Positions 1 to 5,605 of a stretch of DNA of 7,881 nucleotides are shown here, piece after piece. The notes under the pieces are model-generated. The model saw only the letters and a list, made by a program, of their open reading frames with translations. It ran no database searches and was not told the origin of the DNA. Origin of the DNA: Nitrospirota bacterium (GTDB lineage Bacteria; Nitrospirota; Nitrospiria; Nitrospirales; Nitrospiraceae); NCBI GenBank assembly GCA_004296865.1, contig SCVQ01000109.1, positions 1 to 7,881 of the forward strand, written 5' to 3'. Every line of letters starts with the position of its first letter. The stretch's first letter is position 1. Both the position numbers and the translations under genes were made by a program.

Positions 1-2
1 GC

Positions 3-578
3 TATTGCCGCCACGAACTCATGCACATCTCCGACATGCTCGACCCGGTCTTTAATTATGATCCGGACACCAAAGTCGGGCAGAACCCAGGCGAAGAGAC
101 GCTGATCTTGCACCGCTATCGCGTGCTGTGGTGCCAGAACATCGATAGCCGGCTGATTCGAACCGGGCAGGAATCCATGTTGAGCCGGGAAGATCGGTTC
201 AAGGAATTCCGCTCGTGGTACCGGAAGATTCCGCCGGCGCAGTTGAAGTCGGTGTTCGAGGGATTATGGCAGTCGGAGATGTTGACGCATGCGGAATTGA
301 TCGAGATGGCCTCGGACACCGTCCGCGTCATGGATCGGGCATTGGATATCGAAGGCGGAGAGGTGCCGGACGTTCCAAGCAAGGTGATGCTGATGCCGGG
401 CTTCCCTTGTCCGCTCTGCCGGTTTCCGACCTATTCCTGGGTGGAAGATCTTGAACAAAAGCTGGAGAAGCATGTGCTCGACTTCATCAGGGAAAACCAT
501 CCCGGTTGGGATACGGAGTTCGGCGCCTGCGACCGCTGCGTCGAGGTCTACAAGCTGCGGGCGGATGGGGTCATGTAG
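3..578 (+). CDS. Unrecognised protein with HExxH motif and paired CxxC motifs, 5'-truncated
   Basis: The frame is open to the left edge of the window, so this is the C-terminal ~191 residues of a longer protein. An ATG at 21 exists, but I do not choose it because the six upstream codons continue the frame and contain an informative motif. Residues 4-8 of the visible part read HELMH, an HExxH zinc-binding signature, followed by an acidic stretch (SDMLDP) that could give a third ligand. Near the C-terminus two CxxC pairs, CPLC (136-139) and CDRC (176-179), are about 36 residues apart and look like a split zinc-ribbon or rubredoxin-like knuckle. The middle is charged and helical, and there is no membrane segment. 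The ferredoxin gene begins 14 bases after the stop, which suggests co-transcription. I do not recognise the family. A metal-binding or metalloprotease-like role is inferred from motifs only. Confidence 0.75.
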   Translation, partial: YCRHELMHISDMLDPVFNYDPDTKVGQNPGEETLILHRYRVLWCQNIDSRLIRTGQESMLSREDRFKEFRSWYRKIPPAQLKSVFEGLWQSEMLTHAELIEMASDTVRVMDRALDIEGGEVPDVPSKVMLMPGFPCPLCRFPTYSWVEDLEQKLEKHVLDFIRENHPGWDTEFGACDRCVEVYKLRADGVM

Positions 579-592
579 GACAGGCCAGGAGT

Positions 593-1210
593 ATGGCGAC
601 GGATCCACAATACGGGCGTCGGCATTTTCTGAAGGATTCGGTCCTGTCGTTGGCGAAGACGGCGCAGGAATTCGTCAAGCATCGCGATGCGCCGTCGGAG
701 CCTGCGGAAGCCCCGCCGAAGCGGCGCAACGACTGGCTCCGGCCGCCCGGCGCGGTTGCGGAGGAAGAGTTCCTGGAGCGTTGCACGCGCTGCGGGGACT
801 GCCTCAAAGCCTGTCCCTATGGGAGCATCAAGCCCGACCTTCAAACCGGCGCGCCGGTTATTTTCCCCGACGAGATGCCCTGCCAGCTCTGTGAAGATTT
901 TCCCTGCATCGCAGCCTGTGGTACGGACGCGTTGCGCCCGCTTGCAGGCCGCGAAGAGGCGGCGATGGGGCTGGCCGTCGTGTCCCATCGAGACTGTACG
1001 GCCGGACAAGGCTGTCATGCCTGTGTGTCCCGCTGTCCGACCGAGGCGCTGGCCATGGATTTCGAGGCCTTCCATCTCCTGGTCGCAGAGAGCCGATGCG
1101 TGGGTTGTGGGATTTGTGAGCAGACCTGTGAGACGGTGAACGATAAAATTGCCATCAAAGTGACTCCCGCGCGGTTTCTTGCCTCAGGCGGGCCGCCCGC
1201 TGGGATGTAA
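593..1210 (+). CDS. MauM/NapG-type ferredoxin with four [4Fe-4S] clusters
   Basis: A 205-residue polyferredoxin expected to carry electrons for a molybdoenzyme or quinone-linked redox chain. Sixteen cysteines form four cluster motifs: C64/67/70/74 (CTRCGDCLKACP), C97/100/105/109 (CQLCEDFPCIAAC), C135/141/144/148 (C-x5-C-x2-C-x3-CP) and C169/172/175/179 (CVGCGICEQTC). The second motif with its FPC spacing, the following AAMGLAVV stretch and the ending AIKV are typical of MauM/NapG proteins. The start at ATG 593 is preceded by AGGACAGG (577-584). An upstream in-frame start at 506 would overlap the preceding gene and add out-of-family sequence. Residues 9-14 read RRHFLK, a twin-arginine motif, but the following stretch holds K, D, Q and E rather than a hydrophobic core, so export is doubtful. 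It is 14 bases behind the HExxH gene and is probably in the same operon. Confidence 0.88.
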   Translation: MATDPQYGRRHFLKDSVLSLAKTAQEFVKHRDAPSEPAEAPPKRRNDWLRPPGAVAEEEFLERCTRCGDCLKACPYGSIKPDLQTGAPVIFPDEMPCQLCEDFPCIAACGTDALRPLAGREEAAMGLAVVSHRDCTAGQGCHACVSRCPTEALAMDFEAFHLLVAESRCVGCGICEQTCETVNDKIAIKVTPARFLASGGPPAGM

Positions 1211-1295
1211 GCGCAGGGAAATAACCGGCAAAATGAGCTATTTCGAGCATGTTAAGTTGTAAAATCATGGACTTGGCTAGAGGCCTAGTTCTGGC

Positions 1296-1324
1296 TTGAC
1301 TTCCAATTTGGCATTGCCTATGAT
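1296..1324 (+). promoter_or_regulatory. Sigma70-type promoter of the chaperone/NxrC-like unit
   Basis: TTGACT (1296-1301) and TATGAT (1319-1324) are separated by exactly 17 bases, each one mismatch from consensus. Transcription would start near 1331, leaving a leader of about 90 bases before the chaperone ATG. It lies in the 211-base gap after the ferredoxin gene, so the downstream pair probably has its own transcription start. The match is seen in the sequence; activity is inferred. Confidence 0.75.
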
Positions 1325-1388
1325 ACGCACGCTTACGCCAAAAGTGTCGAGGCCGAGGGACGCAGGGAAACGGGGTTGAGAGATCCTG

Positions 1389-1416
1389 CCTCCCCTAGGT
1401 CTCGTACTTAGGAGGG
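1389..1416 (+). promoter_or_regulatory. Possible hairpin masking the chaperone ribosome binding site
   Basis: GGAGG (1411-1415) lies six bases before ATG 1422 and decides that start over the in-frame GTG at 1416, which abuts it. Upstream, 1391-1398 (TCCCCTAG) can pair with 1408-1416 (TTAGGAGGG) in an 8-bp stem with one bulged A and two G-U pairs, which would bury the Shine-Dalgarno sequence. An alternative is a direct CCTCC (1389-1393) to GGAGG pairing. The pairing is read by eye without energy calculation, and a regulatory role is speculative. Confidence 0.4.
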
Positions 1417-1421
1417 TGGAA

Positions 1422-2387
1422 ATGAGCACGAAGGAAAGCCAGCGAAGCATGGTGAATCCTGTGACGATGATTCCTGGCACCGGCACCCTCAAGGATTCGC
1501 CGGCGGTTGAACGGGCGTTAGGACGCAGCAAGCTCTACCTGTTGATCTCGTGGAGCATGCTGTATCCGGAAGACGAAGAATTTTTAGACTATCTGCAAAG
1601 CGGGGAGTTCGTGGAAGACGGACGCTCCGCAGTCGAGAGCCTCGGCCGTGCGCTGGAAGGGATTGGCGGGGAACGGGCCAAGACCAAGTTGGCGGCGATC
1701 TCGAAGTCGTTGGATCAGATCGATGGATGGGTGGCCTCCGAATGCGCCAACTGGCAATTGGCCGATCTGCAGGCAGAACACCGGCGCGTGTTCAGTAATG
1801 TCATCACCCTGGATTGCCCACCGTACGAAACCCTCTTCGGCAACGACCACGTCTTCGGCCAAGCTCACGTCATGGGAGATATCGCCGGGTTCTACCGAGC
1901 CTTCGGCGTCGAACTCTCGCGGGATATTCATGAGCGCATGGATCACCTGAGCGTGGAACTGGAGTTCATGCATTTTCTCGCGTACAAGGAATCCTATGCG
2001 CGGTGTCATGACGGAGCCGAGAAGGTTCAAATCGTCGTCGACGCCCAGAAGAAGTTCGTGAAAGAACACATCGGCCGATGGGTGCCGCTTTTTTCCAGGA
2101 TGCTGGTCAAGAAGGCGGACTCGGGATTCTTCCGCCACATGGCGGAACTGTCCTCGGACTGGATGGATTTTGATGCGGCCCACTTGGGGGTCAGCCCGCA
2201 GCCCTATTCAGAGGCCGACTACCGACCCGCCACCTTCAATGCGCCGGAGGGGCAGACCTATGAATGTGGCGCGCAGGATCAGGGCAACGAGTTGAGCATC
2301 CTGTTGAACGAAGTGGGCGCACAGTCGTTTTTGGAAAAGGATAAAGACAAAGAGAAAGAGGAGTCCGGGCCGGTGGGCACGGCTTAA
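1422..2387 (+). CDS. TorD/DmsD-family molybdoenzyme maturation chaperone
   Basis: A 321-residue cytoplasmic chaperone of the TorD family. These proteins bind the molybdenum-containing catalytic subunit of DMSO-reductase-family enzymes, and often its Tat signal, until cofactor insertion is complete. Family signatures are clear: EHRRVF (119-124), DCPPYET (131-137), GDIAGFYRAFG (152-162), DHLSVELEFMHFLA (174-187) and the late helix KFVKEHIGRWVP (211-222). ATG 1422 is chosen because GGAGG lies six bases upstream; a GTG at 1416 would overlap the ribosome site. Typical members have about 180-230 residues. This one has an extra ~30 residues at the N-terminus and a C-terminal tail after ~250 that ends in a highly charged run (EKDKDKEKEE). 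It is followed after 92 bases by the NxrC-like gene with no terminator between, so a shared transcript is likely. The client is probably the catalytic subunit partnering that gamma-like protein (inference). Confidence 0.9.
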   Translation: MSTKESQRSMVNPVTMIPGTGTLKDSPAVERALGRSKLYLLISWSMLYPEDEEFLDYLQSGEFVEDGRSAVESLGRALEGIGGERAKTKLAAISKSLDQIDGWVASECANWQLADLQAEHRRVFSNVITLDCPPYETLFGNDHVFGQAHVMGDIAGFYRAFGVELSRDIHERMDHLSVELEFMHFLAYKESYARCHDGAEKVQIVVDAQKKFVKEHIGRWVPLFSRMLVKKADSGFFRHMAELSSDWMDFDAAHLGVSPQPYSEADYRPATFNAPEGQTYECGAQDQGNELSILLNEVGAQSFLEKDKDKEKEESGPVGTA

Positions 2388-2479
2388 TCAGTGCGCACTT
2401 CATTATCGGGTGCCAGCGGGTTCGTCGAGGGTATCGCAGAGCAGTATTTCAATCATTAATCGAGGGAGGGCATATTCAT

Positions 2480-3433
2480 ATGAGAGTGGTGCAGACACGC
2501 AACAAAAGGATGGTGTTTGGCATTCTTCTCTCTGCGCTCGTCGTGGGCTTGATGCTCACGATGGGGCAGGTGCCGCTGGCCGTTAGCCAGCCGGTGACGA
2601 TTCCGGTGAAAGCGATCAAGGGGGCGATTCCGATGGATGGGGCCAATCCCATCTGGGAAGGTGTGCCGGGGGTGGTCGTGCCGCTGAGCGGGCAGACGAT
2701 CACGACGCCGATGCACCCGAACTTCTCCGTGAAGTTCGTCTTCGTGAAGGCCGTGACGAATGGCAAGGAGCTTGGCTTCCGGATCGACTGGTCCGATCAG
2801 ACGAAGAACGATACGACGATCGGTCCCCAGGACTTCCGTGACCAGGCGGCCATCCAGTTCCCGGTGAATGCATCGGGGGCGCCGCCGTTCCAGTGTATGG
2901 GGCAGTCCGGCGGTACGGTCAACATCTGGCGCTGGAATGCGGAATGGCAGAAGGACCTCGGCAAGGACAGCGCCGGGCTGTGGGATGTGGACGACCAGTA
3001 TCCCGGCATCTTCTGGGATTACTACTTTGAAGAGCCTGCCGGTGGCGTGACCTATCCTGACCGGATCGGCCGGAGCCTCGGGCCCTTCAATCCCGGCATC
3101 TGGTCCGGGAACATCATGTCGGACCCGACGTTGCGCGTGAGCTCCGTCGAGGATCTCAACGCCAACGGGTTCAGCACCCTGACTACCCAGGGGCATCAGG
3201 ATGTGATCGGGAACGGGGTGTGGGAGCCGGCCGGATCGGTGAAGGGCGGCTGCTGCACGGGTCCGACTTGGCGCATCGTGGTGAAGCGGTCCTTGACCAC
3301 CAGCGATCCGAACGATGTGCAGTTCAAGTCCGGCGCGACGGTTCCGGTGGCCTTTGCGGCCTGGGACGGGTCGAACGTCGAGCGGAACGGCATGAAGGGC
3401 ATCTCGACCTGGTTCACGTTGAAGTTGCCCTAA
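2480..3433 (+). CDS. nxrC: Putative NxrC: ethylbenzene-dehydrogenase-gamma-like heme b subunit, Sec-exported
   Basis: A 317-residue protein of the type II DMSO-reductase gamma-subunit family (EbdC, DdhC, ClrC, candidate NxrC of Nitrospira), which bind one heme b through Met and Lys and pass electrons between the catalytic dimer and a partner cytochrome. GGGAGGG (2464-2470) lies nine bases before the ATG. Residues 1-36 form a Sec signal: basic start (RNKR), hydrophobic core ~12-28, likely cleavage near AVS-Q. There is no other membrane segment, so a soluble periplasmic subunit is expected. Family landmarks are PFQCMG (136-141; M140 the likely heme ligand), VNIWRWNAEW (147-156), WRIVVKRSL (264-272), VAFAAWDGSNVERNG (290-304) and KGISTWFTLKL (306-316), with K306 or K269 a candidate second ligand. 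No CxxCH is present, so no heme c. Codon choice looks strongly restricted (AAG, ATC, ACG, CCG), as in highly expressed genes. The NxrC assignment is inferred; another enzyme's gamma subunit is possible. Confidence 0.82.
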   Translation: MRVVQTRNKRMVFGILLSALVVGLMLTMGQVPLAVSQPVTIPVKAIKGAIPMDGANPIWEGVPGVVVPLSGQTITTPMHPNFSVKFVFVKAVTNGKELGFRIDWSDQTKNDTTIGPQDFRDQAAIQFPVNASGAPPFQCMGQSGGTVNIWRWNAEWQKDLGKDSAGLWDVDDQYPGIFWDYYFEEPAGGVTYPDRIGRSLGPFNPGIWSGNIMSDPTLRVSSVEDLNANGFSTLTTQGHQDVIGNGVWEPAGSVKGGCCTGPTWRIVVKRSLTTSDPNDVQFKSGATVPVAFAAWDGSNVERNGMKGISTWFTLKLP

Positions 3434-3440
3434 ACAGTAA

Positions 3441-3461
3441 CCCTCTATACTATAGTGAGGG
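3441..3461. repeat. Short imperfect inverted repeat after the NxrC-like gene
   Basis: CCCTC (3441-3445) and GAGGG (3457-3461) flank an AT-rich centre that is itself a near-palindrome (CTATACTATAG, 3445-3455). It begins seven bases after the stop codon and has no T-run, so it is not a terminator alone. It could protect the 3' end of the message. Confidence 0.5.
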
Positions 3462-3470
3462 AGTCGGTTG

Positions 3471-3489
3471 CCTGAGGCCAGGCCTCAGG
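3471..3489. repeat. Perfect 9-bp inverted repeat with one-base centre
   Basis: CCTGAGGCC (3471-3479) and GGCCTCAGG (3481-3489) surround a single A. As RNA the innermost pairs would open to form the loop, leaving a GC-rich stem of about 7-8 bp. As DNA it is an almost symmetrical site that a dimeric protein could bind. It lies 10 bases before the terminator stem. The function is unknown. Confidence 0.6.
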
Positions 3490-3499
3490 GGATGACACG

Positions 3500-3542
3500 A
3501 AAAAGCCCCGAGTCACATTTGTATAGTGGCTCGGGGCTTTTT
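3500..3542 (+). terminator. Strong, probably bidirectional intrinsic terminator
   Basis: Bases 3500-3516 pair with 3526-3542 over 17 positions, all Watson-Crick except one T-G pair (3513 with 3529), closing a nine-base loop (3517-3525). The core is GCCCCGAG/CTCGGGGC. It is flanked by five A on the left and five T on the right, so it should terminate in both directions. It ends the chaperone/NxrC-like unit and insulates it from the radical SAM gene. Confidence 0.93.
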
Positions 3543-3601
3543 ATTGACTGGTGGACCTTCAGAATCTCTTGAAATATGAGCGCTATCCGCCGATGTTGGT
3601 G

Positions 3602-3631
3602 TTGCATTCGCACGAGTGGCGGGTGTATAAG
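3602..3631 (+). promoter_or_regulatory. Candidate promoter of the radical SAM gene
   Basis: TTGCAT (3602-3607) and TATAAG (3626-3631) are 18 bases apart, downstream of the terminator and ahead of the GTG start at 3692, giving a leader of about 55 bases. It is the best pair I see in the 149-base gap. The match is moderate and no operator is evident. Confidence 0.45.
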
Positions 3632-3691
3632 AAATGAAAGTAAGCGCGTGTTGGGTTTCCCTGCAACATCATCGCGTACTGAAGGTTTCTC

Positions 3692-5473
3692 GTGAAGATA
3701 TCCCTGTTGTTTCCCCCTACCTGGCATCCCTCTCAGCCATATCTGAGTCTGCCGTCGCTGACTGGATTTCTTGTACAGGCCGGCGTGAAGAACGTCACGC
3801 AGCGTGACCTCGGGATCGAACTTCTCGATACGATCCTGACCCAAAAGTACGGGGAGGAGGTCTACGCGCGGCTCGTCGAGAAAATGAAGAAGCTCGAGCG
3901 GGAGCGAACGGGGGACACGGGGCCAAACAGCGCCGAACATTACGCGCGTTTAGTCGAATCGCTGGACCGGTTCCCGTACCTCATCGATCGCATCGAGCCG
4001 GCCAAGGAATCCCTGCGCGGGGAAGAGTTCTACGAGATCGAGCGGTATCGTGAAAGTCTCTTTCTGATCGATAAGTGGCTGGAACTGGTATCGAGCATCT
4101 ATTTCCCGACGCGCCTGACCGTCGTGGACAACCAGTTCAGCACCTATTCCATCTACTCGTCCAAGGACCTGATGAAAGCCATCGTGGACGAGGAGCAGAA
4201 TCCCTACATCGCCTTGTTCCGTGAGCGGTTCCTTCCCTCGATCCTGGCGGATCGGCCCGACCTCGTGGGGGTTTCGATCACGGCAACCTCCCAGATCATC
4301 CCCGGGCTCACGCTCTGCCGGTTGATCAAACAGGCCAATCCGGAGGTGCACCTGACGATCGGGGGGAGCATCTTTACCCGGCTCGTGGATAATCTGCGTC
4401 GCTGTCCATCCTTGTTCGATCTGACCGACGATTTCATTGTGTTCGAAGGAGAAACGGCCCTGCTCGAACTGGTCAATCAACTGGCCGGCAAGCGGGACTT
4501 CAGCAAGGTGCCCAATCTGATCCATCGGCAGAATGGCAAGATTACGGTCAACCAGCCGTTCTATTCGGAGAATATCGACGCATTGCCCGCGCCGAACTAT
4601 GACGGGTTTCCGCTCGGGCGGTATCTGGCTCCGAAGACCGTGCTGCCGGTCCAGTTTTCCCGCGGCTGCTATTACAAGGACTGCGCCTTCTGCGCCTTGA
4701 CCCTCGACCACCAAAACTTCAGGCAGAAGGACCCTGGCAAGACGGTCGATGATCTGCAGATGCTCTCGAACAAGTATCAGACACCCTATTTTTTCTTCAC
4801 CGACGAGTGCTTCGCCCTGTCTCCGACCAAGCGGATGTGTCAGCAATTGCAGGACCGGAATCTGAACCTGCAATGGACCTGCGAGATGCGGTTTGAAAAG
4901 AATTTGTCTCGGGATTTGCTGACGCAGATGCGGGATGCCGGCTGCCTGAAAATCGTTTTCGGCCTGGAATCGTTCAACCAGCGGATGATGGACTTTATGA
5001 AGAAGGGCATCGCCCAGGCGAGCGTCCGTCGCATCACGGAGGATTGCCTTGATCTGGGCATCGCCATTCACTGCTACATCATCGCCGGGTTTCCGACTGA
5101 GACGGAGGAGGAAGCGCTGGAGACGATGAATTTCATCGTCGAAAACAAGCGGCTGCACTCGTCCTACGGTTTCTCCTGCCAGCCCTGTCTGTTTGACCTG
5201 GAAAAGGAAGCCCCCATCATGAGCGATCCCGGCAGCTACGGGATCCGGCGCATCATGCGGCCCGCCTCGGAAGATTTGAGCCTGGGGTTCTTCTACGAAG
5301 TTCAGGAAGGGATGACCCCGGACCAGGCCGAGCGGGTCTACCAGCACATCTACGGGAAAATCAGCGAGGTGGTCTGCGAGTTGCCCTTCAACTATTCCAT
5401 GGCGGACGGGCTGCTCTATATTGCCCGGGCCAAGGACCAGGCTCGACAGGTTCCCCAGCCAACCGGTTCCTGA
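3692..5473 (+). CDS. Radical SAM protein with B12-binding-like N-terminal region
   Basis: A 593-residue radical SAM enzyme; substrate unknown. GTG 3692 is the start: GAAGG (3681-3685) lies six bases upstream and the first residues (MKISLLFPPTWHPSQPYLSLPSL) are the usual opening of B12-binding radical SAM proteins. The N-terminal Rossmann-like region (1-~265) contains LVGVSITATSQ (191-201), LTIGGSIFTRL (221-231) and FEGETALLELV (251-261). The radical SAM core (~315-490) has its cluster motif at C326, C331 and C334, followed by FFFTDECF (367-374), IVFGLESFNQRMMDFMKKG (421-439) and CYIIAGFPTETEEEA (461-475). The cluster spacing is C-x4-C-x2-C rather than C-x3-C-x2-C, a variant known in some B12-type members. 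No DxHxxG cobalamin motif is visible, and residues ~50-180 are a charged helical insertion. The C-terminus (~490-593) is of undefined type. It appears monocistronic between a terminator and the next promoter. Confidence 0.9.
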   Translation: MKISLLFPPTWHPSQPYLSLPSLTGFLVQAGVKNVTQRDLGIELLDTILTQKYGEEVYARLVEKMKKLERERTGDTGPNSAEHYARLVESLDRFPYLIDRIEPAKESLRGEEFYEIERYRESLFLIDKWLELVSSIYFPTRLTVVDNQFSTYSIYSSKDLMKAIVDEEQNPYIALFRERFLPSILADRPDLVGVSITATSQIIPGLTLCRLIKQANPEVHLTIGGSIFTRLVDNLRRCPSLFDLTDDFIVFEGETALLELVNQLAGKRDFSKVPNLIHRQNGKITVNQPFYSENIDALPAPNYDGFPLGRYLAPKTVLPVQFSRGCYYKDCAFCALTLDHQNFRQKDPGKTVDDLQMLSNKYQTPYFFFTDECFALSPTKRMCQQLQDRNLNLQWTCEMRFEKNLSRDLLTQMRDAGCLKIVFGLESFNQRMMDFMKKGIAQASVRRITEDCLDLGIAIHCYIIAGFPTETEEEALETMNFIVENKRLHSSYGFSCQPCLFDLEKEAPIMSDPGSYGIRRIMRPASEDLSLGFFYEVQEGMTPDQAERVYQHIYGKISEVVCELPFNYSMADGLLYIARAKDQARQVPQPTGS

Positions 5474-5481
5474 GGCGTGCC

Positions 5482-5558
5482 GCCAGAAGCCCTTGTTTTT
5501 TCATCCTCATCAGTCAGAGGCGGGGTTCCACAGGTTGACGCTGTCGGACGCTTCTGGC
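5482..5558. repeat. 9-bp inverted repeat embracing the promoter region
   Basis: GCCAGAAGC (5482-5490) recurs in inverted orientation as GCTTCTGGC (5550-5558), with 59 bases between. The right arm abuts the -10 box (5559-5564) and the -35 box lies between the arms, so it could be a pair of protein half-sites. It could also be chance. Seen directly; role inferred. Confidence 0.45.
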
Positions 5559-5564
5559 TATAAT
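5535..5564 (+). promoter_or_regulatory. Sigma70-type promoter of the membrane protein-TPR-tatA operon
   Basis: TTGACG (5535-5540) and a perfect TATAAT (5559-5564) are 18 bases apart. Transcription would start near 5571, about 35 bases before the ATG at 5606. It lies in the 132-base gap after the radical SAM gene, which indicates a new transcription unit even though no convincing terminator separates the two. Confidence 0.75.
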
Positions 5565-5605
5565 CCCCCACACTGCAATCATGAGGAAAGGGGCCGTACA
5601 GGGCC

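Noticed and set aside
1233..1262. Nine-codon ATG frame shortly after the ferredoxin gene
   Set aside because: It is too short to distinguish from chance and lies upstream of the promoter at 1296, so it cannot be a leader peptide of the chaperone transcript.
1416..1421. GTG at 1416 as start of the chaperone
   Set aside because: It directly abuts GGAGG with no spacing, whereas ATG 1422 has an ideal six-base gap.
2388..2479. Separate promoter for the NxrC-like gene in the 92-base gap
   Set aside because: I found no -35/-10 pair of reasonable quality. The gap has a GTGCGCAC palindrome (2391-2398) and a good ribosome site only, so read-through from the chaperone gene is the simpler reading.
2456..3196. 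246-residue open frame on the minus strand opposite the NxrC-like gene
   Set aside because: Arg/His/Pro-rich translation with no domain features. The sense strand carries a signal peptide and family motifs.
3950..5347. 465-residue open frame on the minus strand opposite the radical SAM gene
   Set aside because: It lies wholly antisense to a gene with clear family motifs and its translation shows no recognisable domain. Long antisense frames are common opposite GC-rich genes with strong codon bias.
5461..5468. Palindrome AACCGGTT at the end of the radical SAM gene
   Set aside because: It is inside coding sequence, short and without a partner; expected by chance.
5475..5501. GGCG-TGC-CGCC mini-stem followed by a six-T run after the radical SAM gene
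   Set aside because: The stem has only four pairs and lies about ten bases from the T-run, so it is not a credible intrinsic terminator.
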